A stretch of 64,000 nt of DNA from Ardenticatenaceae bacterium (GCA_011525915.1 WYBM01000069.1:62001-126000), one strand, 5' to 3'; positions 52,211 to 61,487 are shown, counted from the stretch's first letter. Numbers and translations are program-made. The notes: a model not told the origin generated them from the sequence alone.

Positions 52211-53200
52211 TCACAAACTCACGATGGTGCCCAGCCCCATCTTTTCGGCGTTGGCCAGGGCTATACACCCGGCGGCGGCATCTTGCACGGCCGTACCCAC
52301 CGATTTAAACAGGGTGATTTGCTGCTCGTCGGTACGGCCGTGCCGCCTACCGGCCACAACCTCCCCCAGCTCGGCGTGGATGTGCTCAGCCGTAATGACC
52401 CCTTGCTGAATAGGAACGATGAGATCACCCGCTTCACTAAGTACCCCTTCGCGGGAATCCACCACCACCAACGACCGGCGCACTGTTTCGTAATCAATTT
52501 CCTGAGTGGATGGCTGAAAGGAGCCGACAGCATTTATATGGACCCCTGGTTTGAGATCTTTACCATGAAAGACGGGCGTCCTGGCGGTGGTTGCCGTACA
52601 AATGATATCGGCGTCGGCCACGGCCGTGGCCGCATCTGCCACCACACGCACCATGGCCGGTATAGGGTCGGCCCCGGCCATCTCTGTGGCAAACGCAGCC
52701 GCATTTGCCTGATTGGGGCTGTAGACACGTACTTCCTGAATGGCGCGCACGGCACAAACCGCGGCCAACTGCGTTCGCGCCTGCGCACCACTGCCTAAAA
52801 TAGCTACCACGGCGGCATCTGGCCGGGCCAGCAGATCGGTAGCAGCGCCAGAACCGGCCCCGGTACGAATCGCCGTGAGCGTACCACCTTCCAAAATGGC
52901 ACACGGCCGTCCTGACACTGCTTCTAATACCAGCACCATCCCATAAATCACCGGCTCTCCCCGCTGAGCATTCTGCGGAAATACAGACACAATCTTTACC
53001 GCCAGGGCATCATTTGAGAGCACATAGGCAGGCATTACCAACGTGGTGCCCTGGTGAGGGGCCACCTCCACGTGCGCTCGCAAAGGAGCAACGACCTTGC
53101 CGGCAGACAACTGGGCATAGGCGGCTTTCATACCAGCAATAACTTCGACCATGGGCAGCGCCCGTTTGACATCTTCGGCAGATAAAATTCGTAGCTTCAT
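52211..53200 (-). CDS. Ornithine cyclodeaminase / mu-crystallin family protein
   Basis: 329 residues with an NAD-binding Rossmann fold (VVAILGSGAQARTQLAAVCAV, then VRVYSPNQANAAAFA) and the conserved N-terminal part LRAHVEVAPHQGTTLVMPAY. Members include ornithine cyclodeaminase, alanine dehydrogenase and ketimine reductase; the exact reaction is uncertain. It lies 71 bp behind livF on the same strand, which supports a role in amino acid use. Confidence 0.85.
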   Translation of the reverse strand: MKLRILSAEDVKRALPMVEVIAGMKAAYAQLSAGKVVAPLRAHVEVAPHQGTTLVMPAYVLSNDALAVKIVSVFPQNAQRGEPVIYGMVLVLEAVSGRPCAILEGGTLTAIRTGAGSGAATDLLARPDAAVVAILGSGAQARTQLAAVCAVRAIQEVRVYSPNQANAAAFATEMAGADPIPAMVRVVADAATAVADADIICTATTARTPVFHGKDLKPGVHINAVGSFQPSTQEIDYETVRRSLVVVDSREGVLSEAGDLIVPIQQGVITAEHIHAELGEVVAGRRHGRTDEQQITLFKSVGTAVQDAAAGCIALANAEKMGLGTIVSL

Positions 53201-53257
53201 GCTCTAGGAAGCATAAAACGCAGACCACAGTGACCTTTTATGCCCCACGTTTTACAT

Positions 53258-53273
53258 TTTGTGCGGTTTACCT
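53258..53273 (-). repeat. Short copy of the GGTAAACCGCACAAA element
   Basis: AGGTAAACCGCACAAA on the minus strand begins at the livF stop codon, as the copy at 62.8 kb begins at the plsX stop. A hairpin GCATAAAA/TTTTATGC follows. Confidence 0.6.
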
Positions 53274-53985
53274 AATCCATCCCCAGGTATAATTTTTGCA
53301 CCTCTTCGTTATTTTGTAACGCCACGGCCGTGTCACTCAGGCGAATTGTGCCTGTTTGCAGCACGTAGCCCCGGCGGGCAACCTGCAGCGCTTTGTGTGC
53401 ATTTTGTTCCACCAGCAAGATAGTTGTCCCTTCCCGGTTGATATTCTTGATCGTCTCAAAAATCAGGTCTACCAGCACGGGTGCCAACCCCATAGAGGGT
53501 TCATCCAGCAGCAGCAGGCGAGGGCGAGACATCAGTGAACGGCCCATGGCCAGCATTTGTTGCTCACCACCGCTCAGGGTACCGGCAATCTGTGCCCGCC
53601 GTTCTGACAAACGGGGGAACAGTTGGAACACCTTCTCTAAGTCTTGGGCGATACCGGCTTTATCAGTGCGGATATACGCACCCATATCCAGATTTTCACG
53701 CACTGTTAGTTTGGAAAAGATACCGCGCCCTTCGGGCACCATGGCCACCCCTTTGGCAACCAGGTGATGGGCCGGGTAGAGGCTCAAATCTTCACCGTCA
53801 AAAGCAATGTTACCGCCACGCGGCCGTAACAACCCGCAGATATTACGCAGCGTGGTGGTCTTACCGGCACCATTACCGCCAATGAGAGTGACAACTTCAC
53901 CCTTTTCCACCGTCAGCGAAACGCCTTTGAGGGCATGGATATTGCCGTAATAGGCGTGAATGTCGTTAACTTCCAGTAGTGCCAT
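53272..53985 (-). CDS. livF: Branched-chain amino acid ABC transporter ATPase 2
   Basis: 237 residues. Walker A GGNGAGKTTTLR, signature LSGGEQQMLAMGRSL, Walker B LLLLDEPSMGLAP and the LivF-type ending RRGYVLQTG are present. It drives the LivH-LivM permease. The gene starts 1 bp after livG ends, so translation is coupled. Confidence 0.93.
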   Translation of the reverse strand: MALLEVNDIHAYYGNIHALKGVSLTVEKGEVVTLIGGNGAGKTTTLRNICGLLRPRGGNIAFDGEDLSLYPAHHLVAKGVAMVPEGRGIFSKLTVRENLDMGAYIRTDKAGIAQDLEKVFQLFPRLSERRAQIAGTLSGGEQQMLAMGRSLMSRPRLLLLDEPSMGLAPVLVDLIFETIKNINREGTTILLVEQNAHKALQVARRGYVLQTGTIRLSDTAVALQNNEEVQKLYLGMD

Positions 53986-53986
53986 A

Positions 53987-54787
53987 TTATGCCTCCGCTC
54001 TTAAGCCAAAATCTTCCAAAGCGCTGCTGCCCAGGTAAGCTTCAATGACTCGTGGATTGTTCTGGATTTCGGCGGGCATACCTTCGGCAATTTTCTTACC
54101 AAAATCCATAACGATGATGCGTTCAGAAATACCCATGACCACACGCATGTCATGCTCAATGAGCATGATGGTAATGCCCAGTTCGTCACGTAACTGGCGA
54201 ATGAAAGCTGTCGTTTGGGCTGTTTCTTTAGGGTTCATACCGGCTGTCGGCTCATCCAGCAACAAGAGTTTTGGTTTACTGGCCAGCGCCCGGCCAATTT
54301 CCAGGCGGCGCTGGTCACCATAGGGCAGGTTTTTAGCCAGCAGGTCACCCTTGCCCCGCAAGCCCACAAACCGCAGCAAGCGGCGGGCTTCTTCTTCAGC
54401 AGAGGCCTCATCGTTTTTGGTATGTGGTGTGCCCAAGATGGCGCCTATCCAGGTGGACTTGAGATGGCGCTCTTGCCCTACCATCAAATTTTCAATGACG
54501 CTCATATTATTAAAGAGGCGGATGTTTTGAAAGGTACGGGCAATACCCAGGCGGGTGATTTGAATAGAGGTACGGCCGTTTAACACTTTCCCATCAAACA
54601 GCAGTTCGCCATCATCGATCTTGTAAAAACCGGTGATCAGGTTAAAAAACGTCGTTTTACCGGCGCCATTCGGCCCAATGATACTGACAATAGAGCCCTC
54701 CTGGATGTGGAAGTCCAGCGAATCTACCGCTATCAGGCCGCCAAAGCGCTTGGTCATTCTTGTGGCTACGAGAATATCATTTGTCAT
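53987..54787 (-). CDS. livG: Branched-chain amino acid ABC transporter ATPase 1
   Basis: 266 residues. Walker A GPNGAGKTTFFN, a LivG-type signature LPYGDQRRLEIGRALA, Walker B KLLLLDEPTAGMNP, and the LivG C-terminal extension (AEIQNNPRVIEAYLG). Partner of LivF under the LivH/LivM permease. Confidence 0.93.
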   Translation of the reverse strand: MTNDILVATRMTKRFGGLIAVDSLDFHIQEGSIVSIIGPNGAGKTTFFNLITGFYKIDDGELLFDGKVLNGRTSIQITRLGIARTFQNIRLFNNMSVIENLMVGQERHLKSTWIGAILGTPHTKNDEASAEEEARRLLRFVGLRGKGDLLAKNLPYGDQRRLEIGRALASKPKLLLLDEPTAGMNPKETAQTTAFIRQLRDELGITIMLIEHDMRVVMGISERIIVMDFGKKIAEGMPAEIQNNPRVIEAYLGSSALEDFGLRAEA

Positions 54788-54801
54788 TGTCGTCTCCCTC
54801 C

Positions 54802-56568
54802 CTAATCCACTTTGTGTGCTTCGGCCGTTTGACCATGGCTGATGGCGTCCGGATGGGGAGCAGTCAAATCCACGTTTGCTTCCATGGCATCATATAACTC
54901 GCGGCGGCGTGTGGCCGAGGGCCACAACCCTTCAGGCCGCAGCAGCATCACCACAATAAGCAAGGCGCCATAAATAAGTAAGCGATATTCAGCAAACTCG
55001 CGCAGCAGCTCTGGTGCGCCAATGAGGACAAAGGCTCCCAGCACAATACCGGGAATGCTGCCCATGCCGCCCACAATGATAATGCTCAACACGTTGATGG
55101 AAACCAGCAGGTTAAAACTTTGCGGAAAAACCGTCCCCAACTTGGCAGCAAAGATGGCCCCCGCCACGCCACCTGCCGCCGCGCTGAGCGTGAAGGCCAG
55201 TAGTTTGGTGAGGGTGGTATCTATACCCATGGCTGCGGCCACATCTTCGTCTTCCCGCAGGGCCATCCACTGCCGCCCCGTGCGCGAATTGTTCAGGCGT
55301 ACGGAGACAAAGAGCATGGTCAGGCAAGCGGCCAGGATAATGTAGTAAAAATGTTCGGGACGTGAAAAGCTAAAACCAAAGATGGTGGGGTTGGGTATCG
55401 CCAAAATGCCCTGAGCACCGCCGATGTAAGGCGCCAGCCAGTCAGAAAGGGCCAGCGCCCCAATGATCTGGCCAAAGCCCAGCGTGGCAATGGCCAGGTA
55501 ATCACCGCGCATACGCAAGACGGGCAGAGCCAGCACAAAGCCGGTAAGCATGGCCGCCAGCAAAGCAATGGGAATAACCAGCCAAAAGCTCAAATTGGCG
55601 TGCCCGTATTGGCCCGTGGAGGTCAGCACACCAGCCACATATGCACCGACAGCGAAGTTGGTAAGGTAGCCCAGGTCTAACAACCCGGCCAAACCTACGG
55701 CAATGTTTAAGCCTAATCCCATCAATATGTATAACCCAATGTTGTCTAACACATCGGTGAGGAAAGTACCCACGATCCAGGGCAGAGCCAGCAGTATAAG
55801 GCCACCCAAACTGATGCCGCCGTAGCGTACTGATTTGGGGCGCCCGGCCACAACCTTACGGTAGCGGATGCGAATAACACCGCCCTGAGTCTGCCAGAAA
55901 ATGGAAAAGGCAAAGGCGATCAGGAAGATGTTCACGGCCGTGAACGAGCGCAGCGCCCCGCTTTGGAAAATGAGACGAATAAAGCCAGTGCCTAACAACG
56001 GCCGTAAAACGTTAATCAGCAGTTCGCTCATCAGGCCAAGGCCCAGCGTCCAGGCAGTGCCCAACACAACGGCTTTACGCCATCGCTCCGGCAGCAGCGG
56101 CAGGGCCGCCCCCAACAGGCCAGAGATGCCCATCACCAGCAACAAGATCAGGCTGCCGCTATAGATATTTTCGCGGTTGAAGGTCAGAACGGTGATCAAA
56201 TCTGGCGATATATTCACAAACATTGTACGGATATTGGCGATAGTCTGCTCCATAATAATTAGCAGAACCAGCGGCAGGGCCGCGACAATGCCAATGATGA
56301 AGCCAGAGAGCAGGTTTATGCCTGGCAACCCGTTCCCCTTCTGGCGCGCCATGTAATACCCCAGGCCCAAAGGTGGGGCTAACAGAAGGACCTGCCCCAA
56401 TGTAAACAGTCCTGCTATTAACTCCCGCTCACTGAATACTCTAACCATGCCAATAACGGCCACATAGGCGGCGACAATCCCGGCCAACAGGCCCATCCTA
56501 ATCATGTAGGCCACATCAAAACCAGTTTCATTTGCCTGTGTCTTTTTAAATTGTGCCATTTGTGCCAT
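54802..56568 (-). CDS. livM: Branched-chain amino acid ABC permease, N-terminally extended
   Basis: 588 residues, well above the usual 300-420. The C-terminal ~330 residues are the LivM permease (NIAVGLAGLLDLGYLTNFAVG, then MALREDEDVAAAMGIDTT as the ATPase-contact loop). The N-terminal ~240 residues add five or six extra membrane helices of unknown role. A hydrophilic 25-residue tail ends the protein. It sits between livH and livG. Confidence 0.92.
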   Translation of the reverse strand: MAQMAQFKKTQANETGFDVAYMIRMGLLAGIVAAYVAVIGMVRVFSERELIAGLFTLGQVLLLAPPLGLGYYMARQKGNGLPGINLLSGFIIGIVAALPLVLLIIMEQTIANIRTMFVNISPDLITVLTFNRENIYSGSLILLLVMGISGLLGAALPLLPERWRKAVVLGTAWTLGLGLMSELLINVLRPLLGTGFIRLIFQSGALRSFTAVNIFLIAFAFSIFWQTQGGVIRIRYRKVVAGRPKSVRYGGISLGGLILLALPWIVGTFLTDVLDNIGLYILMGLGLNIAVGLAGLLDLGYLTNFAVGAYVAGVLTSTGQYGHANLSFWLVIPIALLAAMLTGFVLALPVLRMRGDYLAIATLGFGQIIGALALSDWLAPYIGGAQGILAIPNPTIFGFSFSRPEHFYYIILAACLTMLFVSVRLNNSRTGRQWMALREDEDVAAAMGIDTTLTKLLAFTLSAAAGGVAGAIFAAKLGTVFPQSFNLLVSINVLSIIIVGGMGSIPGIVLGAFVLIGAPELLREFAEYRLLIYGALLIVVMLLRPEGLWPSATRRRELYDAMEANVDLTAPHPDAISHGQTAEAHKVD

Positions 56569-56580
56569 CTCTCACCTGCC

Positions 56581-57717
56581 TTAAGCCTTCTTCTCGCTCA
56601 ACCGCTCACCCAGGATACCCTGTGGGCGGAAGATGAGAACCAGCACCAACATTGTAAACGCAATGGCATCCTTCAACTGGTGCGCGCCGGTAATACCTAA
56701 CCCTTCCAACACCAGGTTGGGCCCCAAAGATTCAATAACCCCCAAAAACAGGCCGCCCAGCATAGCACCGGGCACGCTGCCAATACCCCCCAGCACGGCG
56801 GCGGTAAATGCCTTGATGCCTGGCGTAAATCCCATAAAAAAGTAGACACCCTGGGGCCGGTAAAGGCCGTTAATCACCCCCGCCGCTCCCGCCAGAGCGC
56901 CACCGACGGCAAAGGTGAAGATGATGACCCGGTTGATGTCAATGCCCATCAAAGCGGCCACTTCCTTATCCTCTGACACCGCCCGCATAGACATACCCAT
57001 TTTGGTCCTTTCAACCAGCCAATAGAGCGCAGCCATAAGAATGAGGGCGGCAAAAAAGACCACCACCTGTACCACAGGGATGGTAACGGCACCAACGGTA
57101 AAAGAGCCGCTCAGGGCACTGACCGGCGGGTAGGATTGAAAACCAGAACCATAGAACCCACGGAACGTGTACTGCAAGAAAAATGAAGCACCAATGGCCG
57201 TAATGAGGGGAACCAGCCGGGGCGCGCCGCGCAGCGGGCGGTAGGCAATGCGTTCCAATAAAATGGCAATAGACATAGAAATGGCGGCCGCAAAAACGAT
57301 CAGAATTAATATAGCCAGCAGGGGGTAGTTGTTGAGGAATCCAATGCGATTAAAATAATTGGCCAGGAACACGGCCGTGAATGCCCCGGCCATAAACACT
57401 TCCCCATGCGCAAAATTAATCATTAATAAAATGCCATAGACTAATGTATAACCCAGGGCGATCAGCGCGTAGATGCTGCCCTGCGCCAGACCGGAAATTG
57501 TCAGGCTAACCCAGTTACCCACCGTATACTTTTCTGATAAAAGCGTATTGGTGGCCCCTATAATAACCAGCACAATGATAAGGATTCGCAAGCCTAAAAG
57601 GAATATATCCACCCAGGAAACACGGTCAAGCCAGAGCCTAAAAGATTGAAGCTTTTGGTTCGCAAATCCTCTAAAGCGGCTGGATTGATCAGGCGCGCTC
57701 TGTAAATCTTCCCTCAT
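56581..57717 (-). CDS. livH: Branched-chain amino acid ABC permease
   Basis: 378 residues. LivH features are NFAHGEVFMAGAFTAVFL and the loop MRAVSEDKEVAALMGID. The first ~55 residues are a charged, probably cytoplasmic extension before the first helix. It begins 128 bp after livK; two hairpins in the gap probably reduce expression of livHMGF relative to the binding protein. Confidence 0.93.
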   Translation of the reverse strand: MREDLQSAPDQSSRFRGFANQKLQSFRLWLDRVSWVDIFLLGLRILIIVLVIIGATNTLLSEKYTVGNWVSLTISGLAQGSIYALIALGYTLVYGILLMINFAHGEVFMAGAFTAVFLANYFNRIGFLNNYPLLAILILIVFAAAISMSIAILLERIAYRPLRGAPRLVPLITAIGASFFLQYTFRGFYGSGFQSYPPVSALSGSFTVGAVTIPVVQVVVFFAALILMAALYWLVERTKMGMSMRAVSEDKEVAALMGIDINRVIIFTFAVGGALAGAAGVINGLYRPQGVYFFMGFTPGIKAFTAAVLGGIGSVPGAMLGGLFLGVIESLGPNLVLEGLGITGAHQLKDAIAFTMLVLVLIFRPQGILGERLSEKKA

Positions 57718-57752
57718 AAAGTCACCTCTTCCTCAAATAGTGTCAGTTGCAG

Positions 57753-57784
57753 AATGAGCCAGGGAACAAACTCCCTGGCTCATT
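57753..57784 (-). other. Intercistronic hairpin in the liv operon
   Basis: AATGAGCCAGGGA and TCCCTGGCTCATT form a perfect 13-bp stem with a 6-nt loop and no U-run on the minus strand. It may protect the livK mRNA 3' end or pause polymerase. Confidence 0.7.
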
Positions 57785-57805
57785 AAAAGGTGATCCTACG
57801 TTCTC

Positions 57806-57834
57806 AAAAACAGTGGTTGGGGATCACTGTTTTT
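57806..57834 (-). terminator. Terminator after livK
   Basis: AAAAACAGTG and CACTGTTTTT pair perfectly with a 9-nt loop, 12 bp past the livK stop. Partial readthrough would supply the permease genes. Confidence 0.8.
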
Positions 57835-57845
57835 AAGAAAACAAA

Positions 57846-59069
57846 CTACGGTGTCCAGACTACGGCCGGCGGCCAGTTGCCACCACTTACTTCCGCATCT
57901 GTAACTTCGTAGATGCCCAATGCTTCGCCGGTGGCGCAGTCACCCGTTTCGTTGCAGCTCAATGTGCCGGTGATGCCCTGGAAGCCAGAGGTAGCGGTAA
58001 TAGCGTCACGCAGTGCCTGGCGTGGGATTAAAACGGTGCCATCATCACCCACCACAGCCACTTTGGCAATGGCGTCTAACAAGATGTTGGTGGCGTCGTA
58101 GGCATGGGCATGGAAGCCGCTGGGCGGCGCGCCGCCAAACTTTGCATCCCATTTGTCCAACAGCCCCTGATAGGTATCACCCGTGACATAGGGTCCAGAG
58201 AGGAACATGCCTACAGCCGCCGGACCGGCGCTGGCGGGGAACCCTTCTACCAGCAGACCATCAGCACCAAACAGGGTGGTGTTTTCCAGGCCGGCAATTT
58301 CCGCAGATTGGGCAGCGATCAGGTCGCCTTCCGGCTGGAAGATGGGGAAATAAAGAACGTCAGGGGCATCGGCAGCCACGTTGGTGAGAATAGGACGCAT
58401 GTCGGTGTCTCCGACATTAACAGCACCCTGGAAGGTGACCTCGCCCCCCAGTTCTTTAAACCGGTCCACGAACACGGCCTGAAGGCCGTCGGCGTATGGG
58501 CTGCCGTCATGAATGGTGGCGGCTTTGCGTGCGCCCAGTTCGTTGTAGGCGTAGTCGGCGGCTACGCGGCCCTGGAAGAGGTCATTGTGGGCGGTGCGGT
58601 AGTAACCAGGCTGCCAGGTGCCTTCTTTGTCAGTCAGTGCCGGGGCGGTGTTGGAAGGTGAAATCAGCACCAGGCCAGCTTCACTGATGATGGGCAGGGC
58701 GGCAGTAGCGGCGCTAGAGCAGTTGGTGCCAATAATGCCCACAACCTGGGTATCGGCAGCTACTTTCTGGGCAGCCGTCTGCCCGCCTTCGGCGCTACAG
58801 AGCGAGTCTTCACCTATCAGCTCGATGTCATGGTCAAGTAATTTGCCGCCACGATCATCGATGGCAATTTGTATACCACCACGGGAATCTTCACCCAAAA
58901 AGGAAGTGGCACCGGAAATGGTGAGCATATAGGCCATGCGAATGGGTTCGTCTGGGGCAACCTCTACACAGCCGATGGCGTCTTCACATTCCAGCGGGGC
59001 GCCACCACAAGCCGCCAGGGCAAATGAAAACAACAAGGCAGCAACAACAAGAAGCAAAAAACGTTTCAT
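57846..59069 (-). CDS. livK: Branched-chain amino acid-type substrate-binding lipoprotein
   Basis: 407 residues. Lipobox FALAACGG, then a type I periplasmic-binding fold (IRMAYMLTISGATSFLGEDS, then VVGIIGTNCSSAATAALPI and YDATNILLDAIAKVA). It captures the amino acid or related ligand outside the membrane for LivHMGF. Ligand specificity cannot be read from sequence. GGAGGAGAAT precedes the ATG. It is the first gene of the operon. Confidence 0.92.
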   Translation of the reverse strand: MKRFLLLVVAALLFSFALAACGGAPLECEDAIGCVEVAPDEPIRMAYMLTISGATSFLGEDSRGGIQIAIDDRGGKLLDHDIELIGEDSLCSAEGGQTAAQKVAADTQVVGIIGTNCSSAATAALPIISEAGLVLISPSNTAPALTDKEGTWQPGYYRTAHNDLFQGRVAADYAYNELGARKAATIHDGSPYADGLQAVFVDRFKELGGEVTFQGAVNVGDTDMRPILTNVAADAPDVLYFPIFQPEGDLIAAQSAEIAGLENTTLFGADGLLVEGFPASAGPAAVGMFLSGPYVTGDTYQGLLDKWDAKFGGAPPSGFHAHAYDATNILLDAIAKVAVVGDDGTVLIPRQALRDAITATSGFQGITGTLSCNETGDCATGEALGIYEVTDAEVSGGNWPPAVVWTP

Positions 59070-59229
59070 GGGATTCTCCTCCTAACATATATGAAGAAAT
59101 TTGCTAAACAGAATATGGATAAAGGGGTTGGTTAACAAGCGTGTTGTTTAGCGTGATCCAAAATTTTGTCTGTAACCTCACCTCCTTCCTTGTTTTTTCA
59201 GGTGTGAGCAAACCACTTTTGGCGATAGG

Positions 59230-59257
59230 ATTCTATTTGATTATTCCTGGTTGTCAA
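59230..59257 (-). promoter_or_regulatory. Promoter of the liv operon
   Basis: On the minus strand TTGACA (59257-59252), 16 bp, TAGAAT (59235-59230). A leader of about 150 nt to livK includes AAGGAAGGAGGTGAGG, a strong Shine-Dalgarno-like run with no start codon at proper distance. Confidence 0.7.
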
Positions 59258-59278
59258 CTTTCGACACGGCCGTGGCTT

Positions 59279-59983
59279 CTATAGCCCTTCTATATCGTCA
59301 GGCTTCTCCGGCAGGGCATCTTCAACGGTTTCTATAAATTCGCCTGTAGCCATAAAAACAACCCGCTCGGCAACATTTGTCACCCGGTCACCAATGCGTT
59401 CTAGATTATGCCCTACCCAGAGTAAATACGTGGCTCGCCGAATGTAGGCATCGTCACGCATTTCTTCTAAAGATTCTTGAAAAAGCCGGCGATAATGTTT
59501 ATCCAACTTGTCATCACGTTTAATGATCTGGCGGGCCAGCTCCAAATCATGGTTAATGTAAGCCTCTATGGCTGTCTGGAGCATTTTATGGGCCTGTTTT
59601 TCCATCTTGGGCAGTTTGTGCAAAGATTCAATCTCGCTTTCCTCGGCCATACGGGCGACTAGGCGCGCAATACCGGCGGCATGGTCACCCATGCGTTCCA
59701 GTTCGACGGCAATATGGATGGCCGCAATGACAGTGCGTAAATCCCGGGCGGCAGGGGCTTGTGTCGCCAAAATGGCCAGGCAATCTTCCTCAACAGTGTA
59801 GCGCAAACGGTTAACTTCATCATCACCCGTAATGACCTGCTGTGCTAAGGGGACATTGCGCTGGTAAAGAGCCAGCATGCCGTTGCTGATGGCCGCATCT
59901 ACCATGCTGGAAAGGCGCAGGATATTATCTTTTACTTCTTTAAGTTCTTTATCTAAAATCGAACGATTACCTAAGGAAGACAT
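59279..59983 (-). CDS. phoU: PhoU-family phosphate-signalling protein
   Basis: 234 residues from the ATG at 59983 (GGAGAG upstream). Two three-helix PhoU repeats are visible, each with the ERxGD-type metal-cluster motif (ELERMGDHAAGIA, then NLERIGDRVTNVAE). PhoU links phosphate uptake to PhoR/PhoB signalling. No pst or pho genes are adjacent here. Confidence 0.93.
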   Translation of the reverse strand: MSSLGNRSILDKELKEVKDNILRLSSMVDAAISNGMLALYQRNVPLAQQVITGDDEVNRLRYTVEEDCLAILATQAPAARDLRTVIAAIHIAVELERMGDHAAGIARLVARMAEESEIESLHKLPKMEKQAHKMLQTAIEAYINHDLELARQIIKRDDKLDKHYRRLFQESLEEMRDDAYIRRATYLLWVGHNLERIGDRVTNVAERVVFMATGEFIETVEDALPEKPDDIEGL

Positions 59984-60009
59984 TTTTCTCTCCAAGAATA
60001 CGTGGCTGT

Positions 60010-60696
60010 TCAGGTACGTCTGAGCGTGTTGAAGGCTGCCATTAAGTCATCAGAAGTGTGGCCGCTCAGGGGACGGCCGTGCCCACAAGCCAACACGGCG
60101 GGCGCCAATGTCAGCAGAACCATGGCCGAACGATTAGCCGCTTCCTGATCCGCTGTGATCCGTTTAGGCGTAAGGTTGATACGGCCTTTTCTGGTATTGA
60201 GGGCATCGCCGACAAACAAAATGCCTGGCTGCGGGCAATAAAATGAATGATGGTCCAGGGTGTGGCCAGGTGAGGCCATAACCTGTACACCACCTAAAAA
60301 GGGCAGCCGGTCGCCATCGTGGATGATGTGAATGGTTTCTACGGCTACAGCCTGGTATTTAAGGAAATGGTCCACCACATATTGGGCATACCAGGGCATG
60401 TGGCGCGGCGAGGCTCCCTTGACCAGCAGGTCAGCCGTTTCTTCACCGGCGTAAACCTTCGCGCCTGTGGCCCGTTGAATGGCCGCCAGGCTGCCCGCAT
60501 GATCCAGGTCAGCATGGGTGATAAGAATTTGGTGTAAATCGGTAAACGGCCGTCCTATCTGTTCGATCTTGTCCAGTACCAATTTTTCTTTTTTAGGCAT
60601 GCCAGCATCAACCAGAGTCAAACCATCCTCTGCCACACACAGATACATGTTGACGCCACCCGCTTCTATACAATGTATGCCTGGTAAAACTTCCAT
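60010..60696 (-). CDS. MBL-fold metallo-hydrolase
   Basis: 228 residues. The dinuclear metal motif ILITHADLDHAG, the downstream SPGHTLDHHSF, VGDALNT and the C-terminal ACGHGRPLSG are all present. Many members hydrolyse thioesters such as S-lactoylglutathione-like adducts, but the substrate here is unknown. The ATG at 60696 is preferred over a GTG five codons upstream. It lies 27 bp before phoU on the same strand. Confidence 0.88.
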   Translation of the reverse strand: MEVLPGIHCIEAGGVNMYLCVAEDGLTLVDAGMPKKEKLVLDKIEQIGRPFTDLHQILITHADLDHAGSLAAIQRATGAKVYAGEETADLLVKGASPRHMPWYAQYVVDHFLKYQAVAVETIHIIHDGDRLPFLGGVQVMASPGHTLDHHSFYCPQPGILFVGDALNTRKGRINLTPKRITADQEAANRSAMVLLTLAPAVLACGHGRPLSGHTSDDLMAAFNTLRRT

Positions 60697-60697
60697 A

Positions 60698-60727
60698 TTG
60701 TCAATGGTCACTGGTCAATTGTCAATC
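60698..60727. repeat. Short dispersed intergenic repeat
   Basis: GTCAATGGTCACTGGTCAAT and the following TGTCAATCAAT resemble the GACCAGT/ACTGGTC words of the dispersed family. It lies directly before the MBL gene start. Confidence 0.35.
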
Positions 60728-60744
60728 AATCCAACCGCATCCGG

Positions 60745-61470
60745 TCAGGCCGCAGCTTCCGCATCCTCTACTAAATGCCCTGCTTTTTGGTCAAAGGCGG
60801 CACGAATTGCATCGTAGTCAGTTGGCGGCATCTTGTCACGCTTTTGTTGTTTTAAGAAGCCCTTCACCTTGGTGTAGTGGAGCGCAGGAATGCTAGAACC
60901 CTTTAAATCCAGGTTCTTTAATCCCTTGGTGGTAAAAACAATCAACGCCGCCATGGGCACTTCGGCCACGTCTGGGGCATTTTTCTTCAAAAAGTTGGCC
61001 ATAAGGCCAATATGATGTTCGGCTTCCTTGGTGGGGTTGCCCAAGTTTTCTTGCCCAAAAAAACGGCGCAGTCCCAGCCCAGATTGCCGCCATTTATCAT
61101 CCTGCACGCTAATTTGCCCCCCTTGATATTTGGCAATAAGGACCACAATGCCGCTGGGCAGCAAAAGCACATGCGGTGTGGGCAGAATGTAGTGATAAAG
61201 ACGGCCGTCTTTGGCTGCCTTGGCTAACGCCTCATCTAAAACTTCGTCCGGGCGTGGCCGGCGCAGGTAGCGGTTGGCAAAATAAATGCCCACCTGGGAC
61301 AACACCCAGCCCACCAGCAGCGCCGCCAACTGCACCCAAAGCACATCTTCGGGGTCTCCTACAAAAATCAATACCATGCCCCCCAGCAGCGCCGCCATAC
61401 CGGCAAAACTGGTAACCTGGCCGATGGTACGAAACCGGGCAATCTTTTGGTAGTCACGTACTATAATCAT
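60745..61470 (-). CDS. Membrane protein with possible NERD-like domain
   Basis: 241 residues. Two membrane helices lie at about 18-65 (TSFAGMAALLGGMVLIFVG, then QLAALLVGWVLSQVGIYFA). The cytoplasmic part (HYILPTPHVLLLPSGIVVLI, then GQISVQDDKWRQSG and ALIVFTTKGLKNLDL) is faintly like nuclease-related NERD domains, which is a weak assignment. Function unknown. No clear neighbour link. Confidence 0.6.
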   Translation of the reverse strand: MIIVRDYQKIARFRTIGQVTSFAGMAALLGGMVLIFVGDPEDVLWVQLAALLVGWVLSQVGIYFANRYLRRPRPDEVLDEALAKAAKDGRLYHYILPTPHVLLLPSGIVVLIAKYQGGQISVQDDKWRQSGLGLRRFFGQENLGNPTKEAEHHIGLMANFLKKNAPDVAEVPMAALIVFTTKGLKNLDLKGSSIPALHYTKVKGFLKQQKRDKMPPTDYDAIRAAFDQKAGHLVEDAEAAA

Positions 61471-61487
61471 AATCAGCGATAGGGCAT

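Noticed and set aside
59185..59205. Possible leader peptide behind AAGGAAGGAGGTGAGG in the liv leader
   Set aside because: The nearest GTG overlaps the Shine-Dalgarno and the next TTG is about 20 bp away, so no credible ORF is formed.
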